A stretch of 8,087 nt of DNA from NCBI GenBank assembly GCA_021163525.1, contig JAGGTX010000206.1, positions 1-8,087 of the forward strand, in the 5' to 3' direction. The position numbers and the translations under genes are program-made. The DNA is from Caldifarciminota bacterium. GTDB taxonomy: Bacteria; Hydrothermota; UBA3072; B12-G15. The notes beneath the pieces were generated by a model. The model ran no database searches, had not been told where the DNA came from, and saw only the letters and a program-made list of their open reading frames with translations. Shown here piece after piece: positions 1 to 6,358 of the stretch; position 1 is the first letter of the stretch, and the number at the start of each line of letters is the position of its first letter.

Positions 1-3
1 CCC

Positions 4-32
4 TTGACTATGTATGGGTTGTGGTTTATAAA
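4..32 (+). promoter_or_regulatory. Sigma70-type promoter of the GTPase gene, predicted leaderless
   Basis: TTGACT at 4-9, a 17-nt spacer and TATAAA at 27-32. The -10 box ends 6 nt before the ATG at 39, so transcription should begin at or next to the start codon. No Shine-Dalgarno sequence precedes that ATG. The same geometry recurs at three other promoters in the window, which strengthens the call. Confidence 0.7.
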
Positions 33-38
33 TTAGTC

Positions 39-1013
39 ATGCCAGCAAATCTTCCACCTGTTTATTACGAGATAGAAAAGAAACTCAAATACGCCCAGAG
101 TCCCGAGGAAAAGATACAGATTATCATGGAGATGCTCGCAGTGATGCCCAAACACAAGGGCACGGACAAACTGCAGGCAGACCTGCGCCGTAAGATTGCA
201 ATCCTCAAAAAAGAGGCAAAGAAGCGTCCACACATACAGAGAACAGACCTTTACACGGTTCCCAGGGAGGGGGCAGGCCAGGTTGTTATCATTGGACCAC
301 CAAACTCTGGAAAGTCCACAATCCTGAAGACACTGACAAATGCAAAACCCCACATAGGAGATTATCCATTCACAACAAATAAGCCTGAGGTGGGGATGAT
401 GCAATTTGAGAATGTGTGGATACAACTTGTTGACACACCCCCTCTTTGTATTGAACACAAGCCACCATGGCTACTTGCACTTGTAAGGTCTTCTGATTCT
501 GTGCTCCTGACCATTCCATGTGACCAGAACCCAATCACTGCTTTGAAAACACAACTGGAGATACTTGAAGAGGGAAACATCTTCCTTGCAAAAAAGGGCT
601 TTACCTTCACATCAGAGGAACTCATGCCCAAAGAGGGGATGATTGTGCTCACAAGGTGCCAGAACCCTTCAGAGATAAAGCAGAGGATTGATCAGATATA
701 CCCTGAAAGGTTTGAGATCTTCCACATGGACCCGGAAAAAGACATCCCGGAATTGAGGGAAAAGATATTCCACTATATAAACAGGATAAGGGTTTACACA
801 AAAAAGCCTGGTAAAAAACCCGACCTCTCTGAACCTGTTGTTTTAAGAAAGGGTAGCACAATCATTGATGCGGCATACGAAATACACAAGGACTTCGCTG
901 AAAAATTGAGATTTGCACGAGTGTGGAGGGAAGGGGTGTATAATGGGATGATGGTGGGAAGGGATACCATTCTTGAGGATGGGGATGTGGTGGAATTTCA
1001 TATTGTAAAATGA
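39..1013 (+). CDS. OBG/DRG-type GTPase with C-terminal TGS domain
   Basis: A 324-residue GTPase of the OBG/DRG translation-factor superfamily; such proteins usually bind ribosomes or act in translation and stress signalling, but the role of this one is not known. An N-terminal helical region (about 1-65, with PKHKGT and KLQADLRR) precedes the G domain. The P-loop GPPNSGKST is at 86-94, the G2 segment DYPFTT at 108-113 and G3 DTPP at 132-135. A TGS domain fills about 248-324 and ends in the typical EDGDVVEFHIVK. The G4 motif is odd: where NKxD is expected there is TRCQ (205-208), so guanine specificity may be altered. I chose ATG 39 over GTG 21 because family members typically begin MPAN and the promoter -10 box overlaps the upstream extension. 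It is transcribed alone. Confidence 0.88.
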   Translation: MPANLPPVYYEIEKKLKYAQSPEEKIQIIMEMLAVMPKHKGTDKLQADLRRKIAILKKEAKKRPHIQRTDLYTVPREGAGQVVIIGPPNSGKSTILKTLTNAKPHIGDYPFTTNKPEVGMMQFENVWIQLVDTPPLCIEHKPPWLLALVRSSDSVLLTIPCDQNPITALKTQLEILEEGNIFLAKKGFTFTSEELMPKEGMIVLTRCQNPSEIKQRIDQIYPERFEIFHMDPEKDIPELREKIFHYINRIRVYTKKPGKKPDLSEPVVLRKGSTIIDAAYEIHKDFAEKLRFARVWREGVYNGMMVGRDTILEDGDVVEFHIVK

Positions 1014-1069
1014 ATTTTTATATTCTATAAACTTTTGCTGTAAAAATTTATAAAATTATAAATAAACAC

Positions 1070-1098
1070 TTGACAAATTATAAAATGTGATTTATATT
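1070..1098 (+). promoter_or_regulatory. Sigma70-type promoter of the DUF2089/SHOCT operon, predicted leaderless
   Basis: TTGACA at 1070-1075, a 17-nt spacer and TATATT at 1093-1098, again 6 nt before the ATG at 1105. The upstream 1014-1069 is almost entirely A/T and could act as an UP element. No Shine-Dalgarno sequence precedes 1105. An operator for the DUF2089 protein might lie here, but I see no convincing symmetrical site. Confidence 0.75.
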
Positions 1099-1104
1099 TA
1101 TCCC

Positions 1105-1461
1105 ATGATGAAACTTCCTGATAAATGTCCTGTTTGTGGTGGTGAGATAATCATAGAGCGATTCAGGTGCAGGGACTGTGGTGTATCTGTTGAGGGTGAG
1201 TTCACTGTTCCCCGGTGGGGGCTTACACAGGAACAGTGGGACTTCGTAAGACTCTTCCTGAAGGTGAGGGGTAATCTGAAGGAGATGGAGAGAATCATGG
1301 GCCTTTCCTATCCCACGGTCAGGGCGAGACTGGAATCGGTGAGAAGGGCGCTTGGCTTTTCTGAGGTTGAGGATATCAAATCAGAGGTCCTTTCAGCCCT
1401 TGAAAGGGGTGAGATCACGGTTGAAGAGGCACTTGAAAAACTTGAAAAGGAGGAAGAATGA
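1105..1461 (+). CDS. DUF2089 family zinc-ribbon/HTH protein, putative operon regulator
   Basis: A 118-residue protein matching the DUF2089 layout. A zinc ribbon has two CxxC pairs (C8, C11, C22, C25). A helix-turn-helix-like segment follows (about 55-83, with RGNLKEMERIMGLSYPTVRARL). A C-terminal helical hairpin (about 91-114, ERGEITVEEALEKL) is the SHOCT-like module also found in three downstream proteins. The family is presumed to regulate transcription; the target here is not known, but its position as first gene suggests autoregulation of the operon. ATG 1105 is preferred to GTG 1087 because 1087 lies within the promoter spacer and the protein from 1105 fits the family; ATG 1108 is also possible. 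It overlaps the next gene by 4 bases (ATGA), implying translational coupling. Confidence 0.85.
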   Translation: MMKLPDKCPVCGGEIIIERFRCRDCGVSVEGEFTVPRWGLTQEQWDFVRLFLKVRGNLKEMERIMGLSYPTVRARLESVRRALGFSEVEDIKSEVLSALERGEITVEEALEKLEKEEE

Positions 1462-3539
1462 TAATCTTAATCCTTTCCATTGTTGCCACACAGGTGAGCA
1501 ATCCACCTGTGCTTGATGGACATCTTGAGGATGTCTGGTTTAAGGTGCAACCTATCACTGGATTCGTCCAGACTGAACCCGATGAGGGTAAACCTGCAAC
1601 AGAAAAAACATATGTCTATGTTCTCACGGATGGTAAGAATCTTTTTATTGCCTTTGACTGCAGAACCAATGGCAGAAAACCCCGGGTTCACATAAGGGGA
1701 TGGGACAGTTGCAGCGGGGATGAGGTTAGTGTTTATCTGGATACATTTGGGGATAAGAGAACAGCCTACTTCTTCAATGTCTCAGCAGCTGGAACCCAGG
1801 AGGACGGGATTATAACAAGGGGTGGTGCTGCCTTTGATGACTCATGGGATGGTGTATGGTTTGCAAGGACCTCCTATTCAGATACAGGATTTGTTGTTGA
1901 GATAAAGATACCATTCCAAAGCATCAGGTATGCGGAGAATGCTGAGTGGAACATCCAGTTCAGGAGGTTGATTCCTGACCGTGGTGAAACAGATTATTTC
2001 AGCCCTGTTAAGAGGTTTCCAGGGTTCAGGATTTCAACCTTTGTTCCCCTTGAAGGGATAAAACCACGGGTTAAGGGGAGATTCCTTGAGATATACCCTG
2101 TTGGTATGTTGAGATACTCTGAGGAATTTACATTTGATGGTGGTATAGACATTTCCTATAATCCTACATCCGCCTTTGGATTCAACCTGACCATGAATCC
2201 AGATTTTGCACAGATTGAAGCAGACCCATACGTTGTCAACCTTACAAGGTACGCAGTTTATCTTGATGAAAAAAGGCCCTTCTTCTTGGAAGGACAGGAA
2301 CTTTTTACCTTAAAATCTTCAAATAATCTGAACATTGGACCTGGCCCCTTAAAAATTTTGTACACGCGCAACATTGGAAAGATTGTTGATGACTCAACAG
2401 TGGTGCCTATAAGGGTTGGGGTTAAGGGTATATTCAAGATAAAGGGTTCAGAAGGGGCATTCATGTTCGTGAATACAGGGAGAGCAGGGACAGAACCACA
2501 GTCAAACTTCTATGCGCTAAGATTGTCCAAAAATATATGGGGAACAACGCAGGGTTTAACCTATACAGGTAAGGAATATCATGGTGGAAGAACCAGGGTG
2601 ATAACACTTGATGGTTCATATGTGGCAGGTGCAAATGACATTCTTTACCAGATTTCCTATGGAGATTCATGTGGAATTGGTGGTCTTGCAGAGCATTTCA
2701 ACTTTCAAAGGGTCACCAATGATGTGGTTGCAGGTTTCTACTTCAGGAACATTGAGGATGATTATAAGATAGGTGAGGTTGGTTATATTGGACAGAAAGG
2801 CATATCAACAGGTGCCCTTGTTGGTAAATTCTTCGTGAATAAAGGTCCTTTCAGAGTATGGGGATTTGCTGTGGGTCCGGGTGCCGTTAAAGAGGTTTAT
2901 CTTGAAAACTTCACAAAGGCGGGTTGGGGCTTTCTTTTCTTCAATACAAAGAACAACTGGAATTTTTCTCTGAATGCAAGTTTGGGTGAGGCATGGGAGG
3001 ATACATCATCCACAGGTGCCGAGTTCAAATACACATGCAAGGCATTCGGAATGAATTTAAATTCAGATTGGTCAAAACCTGTTGCCTTTAGTTCATGGCT
3101 AAACTTCTCTTATGGTTTCAACTGGTATGCATGGCACAGCGGATACATGGCAAATGGTGGAGTGTATATAGGTATAAAGCCCGTTCCTTCTGTAGGTATT
3201 GCTATAAACAACAAGGTGGATGCCTGGTGGAGTGAAAATACCTATGGTGTCTCACTCCTTGATAAGGACAACATTGAGGACATTTACTACAGAATAAGCC
3301 CTGATGTTACCATCCACAAAACAACGAAACTTGAATTCACCCTCAGGGGTGAAGGGGTGTGGGAAATGGATTCTGGAAGGTTTATCCAGTATATTGTAAA
3401 CCCGCTAATATCCTATAACTTCCGCCCAAAATCATGGGTGTATCTTGTATACATGCTCCAGAAGGACTACGATGGTTCAACCTACCAGACAACTGACCAG
3501 GGTGCAGTCTTCAAGGTAAGATACCTGCTTTACTTCTAA
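1458..3539 (+). CDS. CBM9-like/DUF5916 outer-membrane beta-barrel protein
   Basis: A 693-residue envelope protein. After a very short hydrophobic N-terminus (1-10) comes a CBM9-like beta-sandwich (about 16-200) with the typical PPVLDGHLEDVW opening, followed by DUF5916 (about 205-693) with the hallmark region NPDFAQIEAD and KRPFFLEGQELF. The C-terminal half is rich in alternating aromatic/polar strands and the last residue is Phe, as in outer-membrane barrels recognised by BamA. I infer outer-membrane location; substrate and function are unknown, and the sugar-binding-like domain is only suggestive. AAGGAGG at 1447-1453 decides the start, 4 nt upstream of ATG 1458. The signal sequence is unusual: no Lys or Arg precedes its hydrophobic stretch. 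The gene overlaps the DUF2089 gene by 4 bases and lies 10 nt before the next gene. Confidence 0.85.
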   Translation: MIILILSIVATQVSNPPVLDGHLEDVWFKVQPITGFVQTEPDEGKPATEKTYVYVLTDGKNLFIAFDCRTNGRKPRVHIRGWDSCSGDEVSVYLDTFGDKRTAYFFNVSAAGTQEDGIITRGGAAFDDSWDGVWFARTSYSDTGFVVEIKIPFQSIRYAENAEWNIQFRRLIPDRGETDYFSPVKRFPGFRISTFVPLEGIKPRVKGRFLEIYPVGMLRYSEEFTFDGGIDISYNPTSAFGFNLTMNPDFAQIEADPYVVNLTRYAVYLDEKRPFFLEGQELFTLKSSNNLNIGPGPLKILYTRNIGKIVDDSTVVPIRVGVKGIFKIKGSEGAFMFVNTGRAGTEPQSNFYALRLSKNIWGTTQGLTYTGKEYHGGRTRVITLDGSYVAGANDILYQISYGDSCGIGGLAEHFNFQRVTNDVVAGFYFRNIEDDYKIGEVGYIGQKGISTGALVGKFFVNKGPFRVWGFAVGPGAVKEVYLENFTKAGWGFLFFNTKNNWNFSLNASLGEAWEDTSSTGAEFKYTCKAFGMNLNSDWSKPVAFSSWLNFSYGFNWYAWHSGYMANGGVYIGIKPVPSVGIAINNKVDAWWSENTYGVSLLDKDNIEDIYYRISPDVTIHKTTKLEFTLRGEGVWEMDSGRFIQYIVNPLISYNFRPKSWVYLVYMLQKDYDGSTYQTTDQGAVFKVRYLLYF

Positions 3540-3549
3540 TGGAGGGATT

Positions 3550-4116
3550 ATGGATGAGAGATTGAAGGTTTTAAGGATGCTTGAGGAGGGCAAAATCACG
3601 GCTGAGGATGCTGAGAGGCTTTTAAGGGCAATCCATGGAGAAAAAGCATACAGTTCAAAGGAGAATCTGGATACCGTTGAGATACACCTGAAGGCTGCAA
3701 ATGTTCGGATTGTTCAGAAGGGGGATAAACTCCATGCTGATTACGATGGATACTTCCATGTGGAGAAAAGGGAAGGACTGACAATTATAAAGTTTTCAGG
3801 TGATGGCGAGATAACAATTCCAGAAGAGAGCATACTTGACCTCCATATCAAGGCAGGGAATGTTGTGATGAATATAAAACAGGACTTCAGGATATATAAT
3901 AAAATGGGGAATGCAGAGATTACAATTGAGAAACCTGTCAATGCCGAGATAAAGAACAGGCTCGGTAATGTGGAAATCACATATAAGTGTGAACCATCTG
4001 CAGAATTTGAGGTAAGAAACAACCTTGGGAATGTGGATATACCCGAATTCAAAAAAGGGGATAAAAGGGTAATGATAGAAAACAAACTGGGTTCTGTAAC
4101 CATTGAAAGGAGGTAA
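3550..4116 (+). CDS. SHOCT-like domain protein with DUF4097-type beta-repeats
   Basis: A 188-residue protein in two parts. Residues 1-29 form a SHOCT-like helical hairpin (LEEGKITAEDAERLL), as at the N-terminus of YvlB-like proteins. Residues about 42-188 are a beta-repeat resembling DUF4097/DUF2807 putative adhesin domains, with recurring GN-x-x-I turns: AGNVVMNI (102-109), MGNAEITI (119-126), LGNVEITY (138-145), LGNVDIPE (159-166) and LGSVTIER (180-187), plus a weaker AANVRIVQ near 49-56. The 17-21 residue pitch suggests a short beta-solenoid. There is no signal peptide or TM segment, so it should be cytoplasmic unless exported unusually. GGAGG at 3541-3545 supports the ATG at 3550. It shares the operon with the DUF5916 barrel and other SHOCT-like proteins. 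Function unknown. Confidence 0.82.
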   Translation: MDERLKVLRMLEEGKITAEDAERLLRAIHGEKAYSSKENLDTVEIHLKAANVRIVQKGDKLHADYDGYFHVEKREGLTIIKFSGDGEITIPEESILDLHIKAGNVVMNIKQDFRIYNKMGNAEITIEKPVNAEIKNRLGNVEITYKCEPSAEFEVRNNLGNVDIPEFKKGDKRVMIENKLGSVTIERR

Positions 4117-4118
4117 AT

Positions 4119-4370
4119 ATGGTGCTTGGAATCATGCTTGTTCTCTTTGGTGTTGTTGTATGGGTACTCAACTTTACGGGGAATGGATGGCAATGGGCAA
4201 GGGACTGGCCATTCATTGTGTTACTTATTGGTATCTACCAAATCTCAAAATATTTTAGAAGAACAAAGAGAACCAATGATAGAAAACTGAAAAAGATACT
4301 GAGTGATGTGGAGAAGGGGAAATTAAGGGCAGAGGAAGCACTTGAGAAGATGGAGGAGGATGATGAATGA
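4119..4370 (+). CDS. Small two-TM membrane protein with C-terminal SHOCT-like module
   Basis: An 83-residue protein with two hydrophobic helices (about 1-19 and 29-46). The second, beginning DWPFIVLLIGIY, resembles the LiaF/DUF5668-type membrane region found in cell-envelope stress proteins. A basic patch (RRTKRTNDRK, 47-56) follows, which by the positive-inside rule puts the C-terminus in the cytoplasm. Residues about 56-79 (ILSDVEKGKLRAEEALEKM) are the same helical hairpin seen in the neighbouring genes. It could anchor the soluble SHOCT-like proteins at the inner membrane; that is inference. AAGGAGG at 4107-4113 overlaps the end of the preceding gene and lies 5 nt before ATG 4119. Its 3' end overlaps the next gene. 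No specific function can be assigned. Confidence 0.78.
   Translation: MVLGIMLVLFGVVVWVLNFTGNGWQWARDWPFIVLLIGIYQISKYFRRTKRTNDRKLKKILSDVEKGKLRAEEALEKMEEDDE
4352..4356 (+). promoter_or_regulatory. Ribosome binding site deciding the start of the next gene
   Basis: GGAGG lies inside the end of the two-TM gene, 6 nt before ATG 4363. It favours 4363 over the in-frame ATG 4360 and the upstream TTG 4342. Confidence 0.6.
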
Positions 4371-4731
4371 TGATAAACTCAGAATACTGAAACTCCTTGA
4401 GGACGGTAAGATAAACGCAGAAGAGGCATACAAACTCCTGAAGGCATCCTCGGAAAATAAAGGAAATGTGAAGGAGATTGTTATCAAGGTAAAGAGCGAG
4501 GACGAGAATGTAAACATAAGGCTACCGGTTTCAGTGATGAAGGCCTCGCTCAAACTTGGTGGTGGTTTGATAAGGTTTATACCAGAAAATACGCTTAAGG
4601 AACTTGAAGAAAAAAACATAGATATTCAGAATATACTCAAGGAGTTTGGAGATTCGCTACCTGAAAAGCCCACACCCATTCTTGAAGTGGAAACCGACGA
4701 AGGCGAATATGTTTATATCGGATTTGAGTAA
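4363..4731 (+). CDS. SHOCT-like domain protein (YvlB C-terminal-like)
   Basis: A 122-residue soluble protein. Residues 1-25 (DDKLRILKLLEDGKINAEEA) form a SHOCT-like helical hairpin nearly identical in pattern to the one at 3550. The rest matches the layout common in SHOCT/YvlB-type proteins: a short strand (VKEIVIKVKSED), a segment with NIRLPVSVMKASLKLGGGLIRFIPE (about 48-72, quoted in part as NIRLPVSVMKASLKLG), helices, and a closing acidic beta-hairpin (ETDEGEYVYIGFE). There is no signal peptide or TM segment. The family often sits in operons with LiaF-like or DUF4097 proteins linked to envelope stress; its biochemical role is not known. It overlaps the upstream gene by 8 bases and is the last gene of the operon. 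No clear terminator follows before the 5S promoter. Confidence 0.8.
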   Translation: MNDDKLRILKLLEDGKINAEEAYKLLKASSENKGNVKEIVIKVKSEDENVNIRLPVSVMKASLKLGGGLIRFIPENTLKELEEKNIDIQNILKEFGDSLPEKPTPILEVETDEGEYVYIGFE

Positions 4732-4740
4732 GAGGTGCCC

Positions 4741-4768
4741 TTGACAGATTTAAAATTCAACATATATT
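4741..4768 (+). promoter_or_regulatory. Promoter dedicated to the 5S rRNA
   Basis: TTGACA at 4741-4746, a 16-nt spacer and TATATT at 4763-4768. The -10 box ends 6 nt before G4775, the first base of the 5S terminal helix, so the transcript should start at the mature 5' end. TATTAT at 4765-4770 is an alternative -10 with an 18-nt spacer. Confidence 0.72.
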
Positions 4769-4774
4769 ATTTCT

Positions 4775-4892
4775 GCCCGGTGGCTGTACCGGAGGGGATA
4801 CACCCGTTCCCATTCCGAACACGGTAGTTAAGCCCTCCAGGGCCGATGGTACTGCCTCCGCAAGGGGGTGGGAGAGTAGGTCGCTGCCGGGC
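4775..4892 (+). rRNA. rrf: 5S ribosomal RNA, solitary copy
   Basis: A bacterial-type 5S rRNA of about 118 nt. The terminal helix pairs GCCCGG (4775-4780) with CCGGGC (4887-4892) and extends inward through TGGC with GCTG pairing that includes G-U pairs. Conserved internal elements are present: the loop region CCCGTTCCCATTCCGAACAC, then GTAGTTAAGCCCTCCAGGGC, CGATGGTACTGCC and GGGAGAGTAGGTCGC. No 16S, 23S or tRNA gene lies beside it; its neighbours are a protein operon and a radical SAM gene. It has its own promoter and is followed immediately by a T-tract. The exact mature ends are inferred from the helix and may differ by one or two bases. Confidence 0.95.
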
Positions 4893-4898
4893 TTTTTT
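4883..4898 (+). terminator. Likely intrinsic terminator formed by the 5S closing helix and a T-tract
   Basis: The 3' strand of the 5S terminal helix is followed directly by TTTTTT (4893-4898), with further T-rich sequence to 4908. The helix's 5' strand is over 100 nt away, so this is not a simple local hairpin. It may also end read-through from the upstream operon, which has no visible terminator of its own. Confidence 0.55.
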
Positions 4899-4941
4899 CT
4901 TCTGCTTTCAGGGATTTTTTTACAAAATGCAAACCCCATCG

Positions 4942-4969
4942 TTGACAATGTCGTGTTTTAATATATAAT
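4942..4969 (+). promoter_or_regulatory. Sigma70-type promoter of the radical SAM gene, predicted leaderless
   Basis: TTGACA at 4942-4947, a 16-nt spacer and a perfect TATAAT at 4964-4969, ending 6 nt before the ATG at 4976. There is no Shine-Dalgarno sequence before the start. Confidence 0.77.
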
Positions 4970-4975
4970 TAAATA

Positions 4976-6358
4976 ATGAAAATATTATTGGTGAATCCCC
5001 CTTCATACGACCTTTACTCAGAAGTTGGAGCAGATATGCCCCCACTTGGACTTGCTTACATCGCTGCAGTTCTCAAAAATGACAATTTTGATGTTGAAAT
5101 TGTTGATAAAAATGTTGAAACAGGGCCTATAAACTACTCCAATTACTCCATTGTTGGGATTTCATCCTTAACCCCAACATATCCCGATGCATTAGAAATA
5201 GCAAAAGAGGCAAAGATGAGTGGCGCCACAACAGTTATGGGTGGTTACCATGCTACCTTCATGGACGAAGATGTGCTTAATACTGGCCTGGTAGATTATG
5301 TTGTGAGGGGCGAAGGTGAATATGTGTTCCGTGATCTGGTCAGGCATATTGCAATGAAAAAACCCATAGAAGAAGTTAAGGGTATTTCGTATAAATCAAA
5401 CGGGAAAGTCATAAGAACCCCGGATGTCTTACCACCAGACCCAATTGATGCGCTCCCCTTTCCTGCAAGGGAGTTGCTGAAACTGGATAGGTATCACACG
5501 CACCTGAATGAAATGCCAATGACAACAATGATAACCTCAAGGGGTTGCCCATTTAATTGTTTTTTCTGTGCCTCTTCTCTATTTGGAGGTAGAAAATGGA
5601 GGGCACGCTCTCCAGAATCTGTTGTTGATGAGATTGAACATCTGAGATATGATTATGGTTATAAAGCAGTGGACTTCATGGATGACAATTTCACACTCAA
5701 TCCTGAAAGAACCATTGGTATATGTGAAGAGATGATGAGAAGAAATCTGAATATCTCCTGGTGGGCATTGTCCAGAGCAGATACTATTGTCAGGAATGAG
5801 GATATGGTGAAAAAAATGGCAGAAGCAGGTGCATACATGATCTTTATTGGAATGGAGAGTCCGGATCCTACTGTCCTGAAATTCTATCATAAAAAAGAAG
5901 GTAAAGAGGTGTTTACAAAGGCGGTAAAAGTGCTAAAAAAATACGGTATAAAGGTCTGGGCATCGTTCATGATTGGGGCTGTTTCTGAAACAAAGAAGAT
6001 GATAGACAAAACAATTTACTTTGCAAGGAAACTCAAGATAGATGCTGCACAATTTTCAATTCTTACACCATATCCAGGAACAGCGCTGTTCCAGTATGTA
6101 AAGGATAGAATTTTTGTTAAGGATTGGCATCTATTTGATGGTGCCCACAGCGTGTTTAAGACAGATTATCTAACGCCAAAGGACCTCCATTATTTAACCC
6201 TCAAGGCATACACATTATTTTACCTGAGACCAGCATGGCTTACAAAGGAAGTTTTTAAGGCGATAAAAAACCGCAGACTTTTCTGGACACTCCGCAATTA
6301 TCCCAGGAAGTTGTTGAAACTGCCCCGTTATGTAAAGGGACGGAGGATAAATTTATAA
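4976..6358 (+). CDS. B12-binding-domain radical SAM protein (BchE/P-methylase-like)
   Basis: A 460-residue enzyme. Residues about 1-140 form a cobalamin-binding-like Rossmann domain (MKILLVNPPS, PPLGLAYIAAVL, GGYHAT, VRGEGEYVFRDLV). The classical DxHxxG cobalamin ligand motif is not seen, which is common in this group. The radical SAM core follows, with the 4Fe-4S motif CX3CX2C at C191, C195 and C198 (RGCPFNCFFC). Further core elements are FMDDNFT, the IGMES segment and the later TPYPGT motif, and a basic C-terminal helical region (about 400-460) ends in RKLLKLPRYVKGRR. Relatives perform radical methylations or ring rearrangements on lipids, tetrapyrroles and natural products; nothing here reveals the substrate. 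The basic tail could bind membranes. It is transcribed alone. Its last codons form part of an inverted repeat shared with the convergent gene. Confidence 0.87.
   Translation: MKILLVNPPSYDLYSEVGADMPPLGLAYIAAVLKNDNFDVEIVDKNVETGPINYSNYSIVGISSLTPTYPDALEIAKEAKMSGATTVMGGYHATFMDEDVLNTGLVDYVVRGEGEYVFRDLVRHIAMKKPIEEVKGISYKSNGKVIRTPDVLPPDPIDALPFPARELLKLDRYHTHLNEMPMTTMITSRGCPFNCFFCASSLFGGRKWRARSPESVVDEIEHLRYDYGYKAVDFMDDNFTLNPERTIGICEEMMRRNLNISWWALSRADTIVRNEDMVKKMAEAGAYMIFIGMESPDPTVLKFYHKKEGKEVFTKAVKVLKKYGIKVWASFMIGAVSETKKMIDKTIYFARKLKIDAAQFSILTPYPGTALFQYVKDRIFVKDWHLFDGAHSVFKTDYLTPKDLHYLTLKAYTLFYLRPAWLTKEVFKAIKNRRLFWTLRNYPRKLLKLPRYVKGRRINL

Noticed and set aside
21..38. GTG 21 as start of the GTPase gene, adding six residues
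   Set aside because: The extension overlaps the promoter -10 box and the family typically begins at the MPAN-like sequence encoded from 39.
1013..1048. Inverted repeat AATTTTTA / TAAAAATT after the GTPase gene as a terminator
   Set aside because: The 8-bp stem is entirely A/T with a 20-nt loop and no GC-rich core; it is expected by chance in such A/T-rich sequence and would be weak.
4893..4941. A small RNA or tRNA between the 5S rRNA and the radical SAM promoter
   Set aside because: Only about 50 T-rich then A-rich bases are present, with no stem structure or tRNA-like pattern.
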